Made by a program: the position numbers and the translations under genes. DNA of 64,000 nucleotides, from the NCBI GenBank assembly GCA_022036555.1, contig CM039119.1:27555694-27619693 (forward strand). The letters are read 5' to 3'. This document shows positions 23,361-34,146 of this stretch, in pieces; position 1 is the stretch's first letter; every line of letters begins with the position of its first letter. The notes under the pieces are model-generated. The model saw only the letters and a program-made list of their open reading frames with translations. It searched no databases and was not told the origin of the DNA. This DNA is from Microstegium vimineum. Lineage: Eukaryota; Streptophyta; Magnoliopsida; Poales; Poaceae.

Positions 23361-24352
23361 TTAAGTTAGATCATGGAAAGGTTTGAATTCAATCATGTCT
23401 ATTTCCTCATCAAGTTTATCAGGTTCAAGGAATACTTTTAATTGTTGGCCATTTACCTTAAAGATCTTACCTTCATCATCTTGAAGTGTAATAGCTCCAT
23501 GAGGCGAGGTGTCGATGACTTGAAATGGACCTTCCCATTTGCTTCGAAGTTTTCCATGTCCAAATAACCTGACTCTTGAGTTGAACATGAGTACCTTGTC
23601 TCCTGGCTTGAACTCCTTTTTCTTTATCCTTTTGTCATGCCATCTCTTTGTTCTTTCCTCCATTCTTCTAATTCTGAAATTTGCATTTTTCTATGCCTTC
23701 CTGTAGCTTGTAGATCCATATTCCAATTCTTTATGGCCCAATGTGCTCGAAACTCCAACTCGACCGGGAGGTGACAAGTCTTCCCATATACTATTTGGTA
23801 TGGTGATATGCCAATGGGTGTCTTGAATGTTGTCCTGTATGCCCATAGTGCATCAGGTAGCTTGTCCCTCCATCTTTTCCCCATCTCATCTACTGTCTTC
23901 TGCAGTATGTTCTTGATTTGTTTGTTGGATGTTTCTGCTTGTCCACTTGTTTGGGGATGGTATGGAGTTGCAACATTGTGTCGGATGCCTTGCTCTTCTA
24001 GGAAGCGTCGGAAACCCCCTTCAATGAAGTGGGAGCCCCTGTCACTTATCACCAGCCTTGGGGTTCCAAACCGTGGAAAGATGGTTTCTTCAAACATCTT
24101 TCTTGAGCTTTTGGCATCTACTGCTTTGCATGGCATTGCTTCAACCCACTTGGACACATAGTCCACAACCACTAGGATGTACTCACATCCATGGGACTTG
24201 GGAAAAGGTCCCATGAAGTCAATACCCCATATGGCAAACAGCTTGACTTGAAGGTTATTTGTCAGTGGCATTGCATCACGAGCATTGATGTTCCCATGCT
24301 TTTGGCACCTCACACATCTCTTGATGAAGTTCTTTGTATCTTCATACATGGT
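23361..24352 (-). pseudogene. Integrase of element E
   Basis: The zinc-finger part reads CVRCQKHGNINARDAM. The DDE core reads WGIDFMGPFPKSHG, then SDRGSHFIEGGF and HPQTSGQAETSNKQIKNIL, with the catalytic D, D and E visible. The C-terminal part (FKPGDKVLMFNSRVRLFGHG, KWEGPFQV) follows a frameshift near 23650. No chromodomain is seen, as expected for the Athila lineage. Apart from this frameshift and a TAG at 24374 it is open. It joins cDNA to the target, giving the observed 5-bp duplication. Confidence 0.92.
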
Positions 24353-24373
24353 TGGCCAGAAGAAACCACTTTG

Positions 24374-25171
24374 CTAAATCTTTGCATGGGTTCTGAGTGC
24401 TCCATAGTGCCCTCCGTATGGTGCAGCATGACACCTCTCGATGATCTTGATTGATTCTACTTCAGGGACACAGTTCCTTAACAGACCATCATTGCAGACT
24501 CTATACAGGTAAGGCTCATCCCAGAGATATACTCGACTTTCTTGTATGAGCTTTTTCTTGTTTGCTCCTGGTGGTACATGTCCTGCAACCATAAAGTTCA
24601 CAATACTTGTGTACCATGGGCTGGAGTCTGTGATCTTGAGGAGCATGTCGTCCCTTAGGAAGTCATTGATCGGTAGGTCCTGTGCATCTTGGAATTGCAT
24701 TCTGGACAAGTGATCGGCTACAAAATTTTCTACTCCTTTTTTATCTTTTATTTCCAAATCAAATTCTTGGAGTATCAAGATCCATCTTATTGAACGTGGT
24801 TTAGCATCTTTCTTAGTGAGCAAGTATTTTAAGGCAGCATGATCGCTATAAATAATAACCTTTGCCCCAACTAAGTAAGATCTAAATTTGTCAATAGCAA
24901 ACACAATAGCAAGGAGCTCTTTTTCAGTTGTTGCATAATTAAGTTGAGCTCCTGCCAAAGTTTTGCTAGCATATGAAATTGCATGATGCTTTTTATCTTT
25001 TGTTTGGCCAAGAACAGCACCAACAACATAATCACTTGCATCACACATTATTTCAAAAGGGCGTGTCCAATCAGGGGGTTGGATGATTGGAGCAGAGACA
25101 AGTGCTTTCTTGAGAATATAAAAAGCATTTAAGCACTCATCATTGAAGTCAAAGGGTGCATCTTTTAGCAA
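24374..25171 (-). pseudogene. RNase H of element E
   Basis: About 265 residues are in the same frame as RT and integrase. Motifs are FEIMCDASDYVVGAVLGQ, YATTEKELLAIVFA and KVIIYSDHAALKYLL, with the D, E and D catalytic residues visible, then ENFVADHLSRM. It removes RNA from the RNA/DNA hybrid during reverse transcription. It is separated from RT by a single TAA at 25181 and from integrase by a TAG at 24374. Confidence 0.92.
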
Positions 25172-25180
25172 GCAGGATTG

Positions 25181-25868
25181 TTAAAGGCCGAGCAATTTGA
25201 GAGAAATATTTAATGGAGCGCCTATAAAAACCAGCATGCCCAAGAAAACTTCTAACACCCTTGACATCATGGGAGGTGGAAGTTTCTCTATGACTTCTAT
25301 CTTAGCTCTATCCACCTCGATTCCACGCTCGGACACTCTATGTCCTAGCACTATGCCTTCCTGAACCATGAAATGGCATTTTTCCCAGTTCAGGACTAAG
25401 TGCTTTTCCTCACATCTTTGTAAGACCTTGTCTAAATTCTCAAGACAATCATCAAAGGTTTTTCCATAGACAGAGAAATCATCCATGAAAACCTCCATGA
25501 TTTGTTCAATCATATCAGAGAAAATGGACATCATGCACCTTTGGAAAGAAGCAGGAGCATTGCATAAGCCAAAAGACATAAGGCGATATGCATATGTCCC
25601 ATAAGGGCATGTGAAGGTGGTCTTACTTTGATCGTCGGGATGGATGGGAATTTGATGATAGCTCGAGTAACCATCAAGGAAACAAAAGAAAGAATGTTTT
25701 GCTAACCGTTCCAACATTTCATCAATGAAGGGTAACGGAAAGTGATCTTTCTTTGTAGCCTTATTGAGTTTTCGGTAATCTATGCACATCCTCCAACCCG
25801 TGATGGTTCGTTGAGGGATCAATTCATTTTCTCGTTTTTCATGACCGTCATTCCTCCCTTCTTAGGTA
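25181..25868 (-). pseudogene. pol: Reverse transcriptase of element E
   Basis: Motifs in order are WRMCIDYRKLNKATKKDHFP, FLDGYSSYHQIPIHPDDQ, FGLCNAPASFQRCM, the catalytic FMDDFSVYG, and LNWEKCHFMVQEGIVLGH. The N-terminal end is joined to the upstream frame by a frameshift near 25820-25870. It copies the element RNA from a tRNA-Asp primer. Confidence 0.93.
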
Positions 25869-27101
25869 CTACTTGCACGGGGCTAACCCACTCACTATGA
25901 GGAACAGGATAGATTTGCCCGCATGTAAGAGTTTCAAGACCTCTTTCTTCACAACCTCTCTCATCGCGTTGTTAAGCCTCCTTTGAGGCTCCCTAGATGG
26001 TGTGGATTCATGATTGATAGGGATGCGATGTGTGCAAAGAGCAGGACTAATCCCTATGAGATCTTGAAGAGAGTTGCCTAAGACGGATTGATGTTTCTCC
26101 AAAACGGTGATGAGTTTAAGGGTCTCCACCGAAGAAAGTTTATCACTTATGATCACGGGGGATTCTCTATCACCATTGAGGAAAGCATACTTGAGGCCAG
26201 AAGGAAGGGGTTTGAGCTCGATGGGAGGTTTAGGTGGTGGTTCAAATTCCTTCAAATCTATAGGTTCATCCAAGTTGTCTTCTTCTTAGATGAAATGTTG
26301 AGCATCATCTTCAAGATTTGGTTTGAAGGAATCTAGAAGAGAGGCTATCATCACTTCCTCCATCAGCTGACACTCGGGATTTGATTCTACCTTTGAATTG
26401 GTAGATCGAGTTAAGGGAACCGAAAGGTTCACTCCTCTCCCGAGGTTGACATCAAGGCTCCCTGAATGTTTACTTTCTTGTAAAAGCTTTTCAAGGGGGT
26501 GCCCGATCAAAAGATCAAAATCCGAGATCTCAAAGATATAGAAGTTCAAGAGAATCTCGATTTTGTTGATTGTGATTGGGACCATGCGTGCAATCCCATG
26601 ACTCTTTATGACTGCTCCAGATGGAGTCTTGAGGAGTTTGTCACTTGGAGTCAATGGTTCATTGCCCATGAAGAGAGTATATGCTAGAGAATCAGACATA
26701 ATGCTCACTCCGACGGTGGGATTGTAAAGAGAATCTAATGCAACACTTTTCATGAAACAACGCATGGTTGTGGAGGGGGAAATAATCCGAATTACTTCGG
26801 ATGAAGTTTCAGCCTCCTTAAGCCATTCATTGCTCATGATGGATGTGAGTTGTTGGATCGTTTCCTTTAGATGATTTGGAGAATGAAGGTTTAGAGCAGA
26901 AGATCCAGAAGATCTCTTTTGCATGGGAAAATTCGAGGTGTTTCCAAAATCGGAATCAGAGAAAAGATCATCCTCGATTTCAAAAGGGAAATCCAAAGGT
27001 TGAATTTCTTCTTCCTTTGGAGGATTTGGACTTTGGGGTATTTGTGGCTTAGGATTGATAGCTATATTTTGGGATTGGATTGGTGGTGATTCAGCTATCA
27101 A
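25869..27101 (-). pseudogene. Protease and linker region of element E
   Basis: 26286-27101 is open: a Pro-rich and acidic stretch (FPFEIEDDLFSDSDFGN) followed by a retropepsin-like fold with VALDSLYNPTVGVSIMSDSL and FEISDFDLLIGHPLEKLL. A clear D-[ST]-G is missing; D-S-L stands in its place. 25869-26273 leads into RT (RRLNNAMREVVKKEVLKLL). Two stops and a frameshift separate the parts. Confidence 0.7.
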
Positions 27102-27797
27102 GACTTCTTCTTCTTGTTTGGGGGTGCTTCCTCTTCTTCCTCAGGGAGTTCGTCATGAACGCTAGTGTAAGGGGTGTTTTCAAGGATTTTGTCAAGAATA
27201 GACCTTGCTTCACTAGCAGATAAATGAAGGAAAGCTCCTCTAGAGGCTATATCAAGGAATTGTGTAGAATCCTTGCTAAGACCTAGATAGAAGTGTTGTA
27301 AGAGCACAGGTTCGGGTATAGCAAGATCAGGGCCTGAAGAGATAAGATCTGTAAAACGGACCCATGATGGACCTAGAGGCTCCTTATCTTTTTTGCTTAA
27401 AAGTTAGGACCTACGTTCGAAGATGAACGACTCTAGGGACAGGGAAGAAGGCTAAGCAGAATTTGGCTGGAAGGGTCTCCCAGTCTCCTTGTACACTCCC
27501 TACGTGTCGAGCATACCAATGTTTAGCAACTCCCATCAAAGAGAATGAAAATAACTTCCATTTCAAGGTCTCTCGTGTCATGCCTTGAATATGACGACAT
27601 GAGCATAATTGCTCGAACTCACGTAAATGGACGTAGGGGTTTTCATCTTCTTCCCTAGAAAAAGGTTGTTCCTGAACCATTGCTATGAAAGCTGGGCGAA
27701 GCTCATAGAGAACAGCTAAAATGGCTTTAGATGATTTAGGTGGCTCCAAACTAGGACCCTTTGGAGCACCATATTGAAAGAGGGGTGTTTGATCCAT
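27098..27797 (-). pseudogene. gag: gag of element E
   Basis: The start MDQTPLFQYGAPKG at 27797 is followed by the capsid-like motif VHLREFEQLCSCRHIQGM and LKLF-type residues. A TAG at 27411 and a frame change near 27370 precede LLQHFYLGLSKDSTQFLD and an acidic, then lysine-rich end (EEEEEAPPNKKKKS). No CCHC knuckle is visible. Athila-type Gag by position and motifs. Confidence 0.8.
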
Positions 27798-27863
27798 GAT
27801 ATGAATGATAAAAAATAAAAGATAAATGGGAAACTCGATTCTATGTTAAGAACAACTACTGAT

Positions 27864-27880
27864 CCCCGGCAACGGTGCCA
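27864..27880 (-). other. Primer-binding site of element E (tRNA-Asp)
   Basis: The plus strand reads CCCCGGCAACGGTGCCA, the 3' end of plant tRNA-Asp with one change (T for C). It lies 7 bp from the LTR start at 27888. Athila-lineage elements commonly use tRNA-Asp. Confidence 0.85.
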
Positions 27881-27887
27881 GAAAGCT

Positions 27888-29556
27888 TGTTGACACAAAA
27901 GGTGGCACAAAGGGTAAACCCCAAGCGCACGGCTGTCAAGGTAGCTTTCACCCAAGAGTATTCCTAGGGTATCGAATCCACGGGGAACGTGAAGTGTACT
28001 TAACAAAGAACTAAGTTCGTCCTATGATGACACAAGGGGTTTATGATAGGTTGGGTAGAGAGGATCTTCTATGGTTATGAAACTAGCAAGGTAAGGTAAG
28101 ATACAAAGGTTGTTCACTTTGGGCCACTAGGCCGCTTAGCAACATAAAGGGATGAGAAGGGTGCTAAACCACCTAGCACAAGAAGGCCTACGTTTTAAGA
28201 ACTTGGCCGAACGTGGTGGGATCAAAGCCTAGATAGGTCTGTCAGCCCTACTAGGTACCACAAACAAACCGTTGGACAAGCCGCAGACACAGGTAAGCAT
28301 ATAGCCTAGACACCACGTCTACACTATATCTTACTACTCTAATCCGGATCCCGGTGAAATTGACTAGAGTATCAGTTTAAGGGCGGTGAACCAATAAACA
28401 ACTAAAGTAAATACTTTACCAAAACTAAAGATCAATTACCATAAAAGAATCTCAAATGCAGACTTACAAAAGAGAAGACCGCATCCGCCGAGGTACAACT
28501 TGGAGAAGACGCCAGATAGGCCCAGCTCTCCTCCAGAATCTCCTCACTCTCTCCCTATTTTCTATGCTACTAGAAGAGTAGGGCTTCGCCTATGTGTAGA
28601 GAGAGTAGCTCCTCCTTGGTGTGTTGAATGAGAGGGAGTGAGGGGGTATTTATAGTGGAGAGCTGGAGTAGGGGCTACTCCACCACCACGTCATCGATCC
28701 AGGGAGCTTCAATCCTCCTCCCTTGGATCAAACCGTCATACAACCGCCTAGGATGGATGGCTTGGATTTCCAACATGTGTAACTTGATATGGCGGTTGAG
28801 GGGGGACCCAACCGACCTAGGGGGTGGTCGGCCGACCCCCCCTTTGGCCAGTGGGCCATCCCTTGGCCTTGTGGGTGTGGTCCCACTGGTCAGGGACTGA
28901 GTGGGACCCAGGTGGGCCCAGGGGGTGGTCGGCCGACCCCCAAGGGGTCCCTGGCCCACCTCGTCCATCTTGGTGTTGGTCCCACCTATCATGTGTAGTG
29001 GTTGTTCATTCGGAAGTGTTTTTGCGTGTTGATCTCTTTGGTTTGGACCCATGGATCCATGTGAAGTTGATCCATTGGTGGAGGATCACTTGAGAGTGCT
29101 TTCTTGGATCATGGCCTGCGTGGGAGAGAGGAGTGGCGCCAAGTCACCTTGGGAGGGGGTCGGCCGACCCCCCTATGACATGTGGACCACTACCAATCTT
29201 CTAGAAGCATGGCCCACCTATCATGGAGTGTCTGGAATACTTGGTGGTTGCCATGTATAGGTTAGCCAACCTAGATAAGAGGTGTAGTGACCCTCTTACT
29301 ATGACAGGTGGGCCCTCCTACCATGTGGGTGCTTGGTATGGCTGGTGGGCCCCATAGGGTGGTCGGCCGACCCCCCTATGGTGGGTCCCACTAGCTCATT
29401 TCTCTCCATTTTCTGTAGTCCTGCAGGAAATACTCCATGGACATGTGGAACTATTTATTTGATAAAAATCATTATGTCGTTGCTTGCTAGCTCCTTGAAA
29501 AGGTGTTTTGTTGATGGTTTTGATGGTATAAAAACATGGTGAAATTTCCGTCAACA
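27888..29556 (-). repeat. 5' LTR of element E
   Basis: On the plus strand it runs from TGTTGACACAAAAGG to TTCCGTCAACA. It is nearly identical to 20058-21733. The minus-strand TATA is near 28650. The GGTCGGCCGACC palindromes fall upstream of the minus-strand TATA, in U3. Confidence 0.93.
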
Positions 29557-30536
29557 ATGAGCAAAAGAGATGTCATAGTTCAATGGAAAAAATATAACTT
29601 GCCTTTAGTTCCTTCACCTCCATCTACATTGCCTTCATCACCACCTGTACTTTCAAGACCAGCAGCTCCACTGTCTTCCTTTGCAAGTTGTCTCTCATGA
29701 TCAGTAACTCAAGGTGTAGTATAACTGTCTGGTATGCCATCACTAGCATTTGTAGGAGCCTTTACACTGTCCCCATTTGTAGCTTCACTATTAAGCCTTT
29801 TTGATGATCTTGTTTGGGCTCCAGAATGCTGCACCTGTGATTCTGCAGATGCCCTCACTCTCTTGTTCCTACTTCCTGGAGGCATCTTAGGATTTCTCTT
29901 CTTTGAAGCGAGGGTTTTCCTTCTACCCCTAGTAGGATACTGTGCAACATAAAGTCAGCCATGTGCAATATTAAGCAAGACCATATATTAATTACAGGTA
30001 TGAAATAAACAAGATGAATCTGAAAGTAGGATCATATATTAAAGATTAGACTCAAAACATTCAAATGCAATTCAAATATTCCCCATCCACTACTTTGAAG
30101 GTTAAAGAAGCACCTTAATTGCTAGGGGTTGTGGCTTCTCATCAGATTTAGTGTCATCATCATCATCATCACTATCTCCTTGATCATCATCACCAAGGAG
30201 ATACTCTGATGACTCCGAATCTGAACTATTGGTTTTCTTGTTTGCTAATTTTTCCCCTTGGTTGATGAAGGTTGTGGTACAAAATTATTAACATCAACAG
30301 CTAGATTGTGTAGTCCCATTTGTTGCATTTTCTTTAAATTCTCAGCCACACATCTATCTCTCATCCTCTCATACTCGGTTATTGGAGGTGGTATTACTTG
30401 CAAGATAGCACAATGTGTCTATTAGTTCATAAAAAGGAGTTTACTAAGAACTAGGAGGTCATACTAACTGAAAGATAGATAAGAGGGAAGGGCAAGTAAT
30501 GCCTGCTGTAGACCAAAAAGAAAGAGAGGTGATATG

Positions 30537-30635
30537 TTTTTTTGGAAAGGGACTATATTAATATCCCAGCTTCGGCATCGACTAATGCATATGGTTGTTT
30601 ATTATTACAAACAAATTAGAGCAAAGAAAGACTAC
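30537..30635 (-). mobile_element. 5'-truncated LINE 3' end
   Basis: The 10-bp direct repeat AGGTGATATG lies at 30527-30536 and 30636-30645. Between them is a 99-bp insert that begins with a T-run on the plus strand, so it has a poly(A) tail on the minus strand, preceded by GCCGAAGCTGGGATATTAAT. This is the usual 3' end of plant L1-type LINEs. It lies in the first intron of the second CACTA gene. Confidence 0.8.
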
Positions 30636-30852
30636 AGGTGATATGTGAACTAACAATTACTACTTTGATGATGAGATTGGGGGCATAGATATTCCAAATA
30701 TGTATATAAATTATTAATTTGCACAGCCTATGCAAAGCTAAAAGGGAGTAGGAACTGTACGAATGGGATAAAATTGAATTTTTGAACAGTGGAGGTGTAT
30801 TACCTTCTTCTTGAGCAGGTTGCTTTTTGCGTTGCCCCCTAGTTGCCACCAT

Positions 30853-31447
30853 CGAGGTCCTAAAAGGGGAAGCAGAGCTGGTGCGGTCAACCCTTGTCGA
30901 CGACGAAGCAGATCAAGTGCGAAGTCCTCGGCGATGACCAAAATCCTACGATGGTTAGGGTTAGGTCATTGCGAGTGAAATGTGAATGGGGCTAGAATGT
31001 TCTTGGGACGAGATTTTGAGGGATGCGGCGACCGAAGTAGTCGGCGACGATGCAACTCGTCGTCGGCTATGGTCGGCGACGAAGTAGTCTGCCGCTTTGG
31101 TGGGGTGGAAAATAGGTGGAAAGGGGGATGGGAACAACTCGTCGACGGCGGTTGTGTTCCTGCTGGGCGATGAGGTACGTAGTCGTCGTGGTCGAGGAAG
31201 CAGCTCGTTGACGGCAGTTGACTCCAGGCGGCGGCAGCTAGGGTCTGAGAAATGGGGGGAATGACAGGAATGAAACGAATTAAGGGGATAAATGGGTGAT
31301 TAGTGGTGGGATAAATTTTCGAGACGACAAGCTGGGTCCTAGTGGCGAGATAAATTAAGGGGACTAATTTTTTTCGCGCTCTTTTTTTGGCCACAAGTTG
31401 GGGTATGTTGTAATTAACTAAAACCGCATCGAAATAATACTAAAATC
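30853..31447. other. Upstream region of the second CACTA gene
   Basis: GC-rich near the start codon and AT-rich further out. A 142-codon minus-strand ORF at 30966-31394 shows no recognisable domain. It could be part of a 5' leader. Confidence 0.4.
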
Positions 31448-31520
31448 ACTTCGATATCGCAATGGTAAGGCATGTTGATTTTGATGTCATGCTCCTGGGT
31501 TCGAATGCTTTAGGAGGCAA
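31448..31520 (+). other. tRNA-like segment 1
   Basis: ATCGCAATGGTAAGGC resembles a pol III A box, and GGGTTCGAATG at 31498-31508 a B box. No acceptor stem pairs, so it is not a tRNA gene. It may be a SINE head or a tRNA-derived piece captured by the CACTA. It lies about 600 bp upstream of ATG 30852 and points away from that gene. Confidence 0.4.
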
Positions 31521-31626
31521 CTCTTTGTTTTTCTAATATTTTTGTGATCTTCATTTTATTTTTTTTCCTATCTCTTTTTTTAGATCCATGTAGATTTTGG
31601 TTCAGCGCTGACATATTATGGTGTAT

Positions 31627-32560
31627 GATCATCCCCAAAAAGGTTCAAATGATTCGGAGAAAGTGGTACTACACATTCCTCACAAGGATAAACATCTTTT
31701 GTTGAGTGACAAGAGTATGTGTGAGCGATGGATGACTCTGTGAGGATGTGCATCACAACTTTATCATAATGATTTGAATTTTTTTGTACAACATTACAAA
31801 TAAAAATGAAGTGTCTATGCAAGTTTTCAGATTTTTATACTTAACTTAGGGATTTTCTCCATTTATTCTTCATTGAATCAAAATTTAATCAGATTAATAG
31901 GTAAACTAGTTCTAAAAATTGCACAAATGCACACAACACAATGGGAGGCCTCCATAATCATCCCAAAAAAGTTTCAAATGATTCGGAGAAAGTGGTACTA
32001 CACATTCCCCACAAGGATGAACATCTCTCGTTGAGTGACAAGGGTCTGTGTGAGCTATGGATGACTCTGTGAGGATATGCATCACCACTTTATCAGAATG
32101 ATTTGAAATTTTTTGTACAACATTCTACATCACAATGAAGTGTCGTTGCAAGTTTTCAGATTTTTTCTATTTACCTTAGGGCTTTTTTTTCATTTATTCT
32201 TCATTAAATCAAAATTTAATCACATTAATAGGTAAACTAGTTCCAAAAATTGCACAAATGCACACAACATAATGAGAGGCCTCCATAATCATCCCAAAAA
32301 AGTTTCAAATGATTCCGAGAAAGTGGTACTACACATTCCCCACAAGGATGAACATCTTTTGTTGAGTGACAAAGGTATGTGTGAGCGATGGATGACTATG
32401 TGAGGATGTGCATCACCACTTTGTCAGAATGATTTGAAATTTTTTGTACAACATTATACATCACAACGAAGTGTTGTTGTAAGTTTTCAGATTTTGTCTA
32501 CTTACCTTAGGGCTTTTTTCCATTTATTCTTCATTAAATCAAAATGTAATCACATTAACA
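31627..32560. repeat. Three tandem ~330-bp repeats
   Basis: Units start with ATCCC(A/C)AAAAA at 31631, 31960 and 32291. Each holds TTCAAATGATTC, GAGAAAGTGGTACTACACA, GTTGAGTGACAAG, a T-rich stretch and GGTAAACTAGTT. A fourth, diverged copy is at about 36170-36485. Confidence 0.9.
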
Positions 32561-32794
32561 TGGAAAAACCAGGCTGATTAAATATATTAATAAAATGGGA
32601 TATACTAGGCCATGCTTTTTAACCAGGCTAACCCCCTTTGCGGGTAACCCTTTCCGACTCTTCTCATTCACGACTCTTCTCATTCCACGAGGCGAGGGCG
32701 GCGAGGCGAGGCAAAAGGCGACGGCGGTGCGTAGGCGTCGAGGCGAGGGCGGCGAGGCGAGGCGATAGGCGACGGCCGGCGGGGCGCAGTGCAG

Positions 32795-34026
32795 ATGGAT
32801 CCTCCACGAAGCGTCAACAAGGGTGACCTTCGTGGCGATGCCGGCACTAAGGGACCACAGAAGGCCAGCAAGGAGGAAGTAGGTGATTCGTTGGAGTCCC
32901 TACGCTCTGGCATGAAGAGGCCGGCCGCGGTTACCTCCTCCGTAGGAACGGAGGACACCCATGACGACCGTGGTGGCAAGCTCCCCAAGGTAGATATGCT
33001 GCACCCAATCGCGCGTTTATTTTGAGTGATGTTAAGTAGGGTTTGTTAGGGTTAGAATTGAAATTGTGGTTTCAATAGATTTGAGTTTAATTTGAGATTT
33101 TGTACATTTGTAGAATGTTGATGTAGTTAGTGTTGTAAATTAGTGTTGTTAAGTAGGGTTTGTTAGGGTTCGAATTGAAATTTTGGTTTCAATAGGTTTG
33201 GGTTTAATTTGAGATTTTGTACATTAGTAGAATGCTGATGTTTGTAGTTAGTGTTGTTAATTAGGGTTTGTTAGGGTTCAAATTGAAACTGTAGTTAGTT
33301 TAATTTGAGACTATGTACATTAATACATTCCTGATGTAGTTAGTGTTGTTATATTCTGTTCATTAGTAGTATGATTATTCCTTTGTTTATTAATTTTGGT
33401 TACTGTCCTGATGTATTAATTTTTTTGCTTGATATCATTGATGCTTTATTGGATTAGTTAACGGTGCCCTGATGCTTTATATAATTGCCCTCTTCATCAT
33501 TAGTAGTATATAATTTTCCTCTGATCATTAGTAGTATATAATTTCCATGATGCTTTGCAAAATGATCTGGGATATAGTGTTGTTCATATGAACACCCTGT
33601 TGTTGTTGTTGTTGTTGTGAGTATTAATATTGTCTATCTATACATACTCTTGAGTTCTTAATGGAAATAAATTAATTGAGTTTAGTTTATTTCTGCATTA
33701 ATGAAATACTATTAATGGATGTGAGTTCAGTTAACTAGACTAATACAATGTTATAAATTTGATCATATGTTAAATGCATGTCAGTTTTGTATGTTTGTAG
33801 AATGTAGTGGTATGAACAGTATCATTTTATGTTGATAGTAGTACTCTTATTGTAGGTGGTGGCACAGACAAAGGAAGAAAAACGTGATGAAGTTGTGCGC
33901 TATTGGGTTAACGTTACAAAGCAGCAGATGGAAGAAGAGATTGACGAGATGTTTGACAAGATGAAGGTGAAGGCCAAGAAGAAACTCTCAAAGAAGATGG
34001 AGGACTTCTACTTCAAGGTGACCTAG
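32795..34026 (+). CDS. CACTA small gene 1 (two exons, 121 aa)
   Basis: Exon 1 runs 32795-32989 from ATG (MDPPRSVNKGDLRGD) to a donor at AAG/GTAGAT. Exon 2 runs 33856-34026 after TTGTAG and ends in TAG. Both exons are in frame without stops and the intron is phase 0 (866 bp). The C-terminal half is Lys/Glu-rich and probably helical: EEEIDEMFDKMKVKAKKKLS. I recognise no family. It lies between the two CACTA transposase genes, on the opposite strand, and is organised like genes 2 and 3. The start is chosen at the first ATG; a GTG lies six bases upstream. It could be a captured host gene fragment or a CACTA accessory gene. Confidence 0.55.
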
Positions 34027-34146
34027 GACTTTCATATGTACCAGGAAAATGATGATGACTGATGTACCTATTTAGAACTGGTAGATGGTAGTAGTGCCGA
34101 TAGTAAGCTTAGTCTTGGATGGTATTTTGTGACTAATCTAGCAAGG

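Larger units (their letters stand above)
20058..29556 (-). mobile_element. Element E: Athila-type Ty3/gypsy retrotransposon (minus strand)
   Basis: LTRs at 20058-21733 and 27888-29556 are flanked by the TSD ATGAG (20053-20057, 29557-29561). The primer site next to the right LTR matches tRNA-Asp with one mismatch. Gag, protease, RT, RNase H and integrase follow in that order on the minus strand. Integrase and RT motifs (HPQTSGQAETSNKQIK, FMDDFSVYG) are those of the Athila lineage. About 1.6 kb between pol and the 3' LTR has no env-like ORF. The LTRs are very similar and pol has few breaks, so this is among the youngest insertions here. Confidence 0.94.
18510..30852 (-). pseudogene. Second CACTA gene (Ptta/En/Spm transposase-like), split by element E
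   Basis: It starts at ATG 30852 (MVATRGQRKKQPAQEE), with a donor at 30803. Exon 2 lies at about 30440-30120 (ITEYERMRDRCVAENLKKMQ, then acidic DDDDD runs). Exon 3 is at 29945-29600 (PPGSRNKRVRASAESQVQ). Element E then interrupts. The gene resumes at 20057 (RAPRRPREATKGKQLDKMTK; IPNNDSSTEACTDMMCSAI; MTDEEWRALTAKWSGPKNM) and ends near 18510 with a Ser-rich and Ala/Lys-rich tail. The WRALTAKW region is typical of the Ptta/En/Spm plant transposase family (Transposase_24), the TNPA-like partner that binds subterminal repeats. Frame breaks occur in exons 2 and 3 besides the insertion. Exon limits are approximate. Confidence 0.75.

Noticed and set aside
30966..31394. 142-codon minus-strand ORF upstream of the second CACTA gene
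   Set aside because: Low-complexity Pro/Ser/His composition, no domain, not joined to the gene by evident splice sites.
31627..32560. CRISPR-like array
   Set aside because: Units are 330 bp and tandem without spacers, in a plant transposon. Not a CRISPR.
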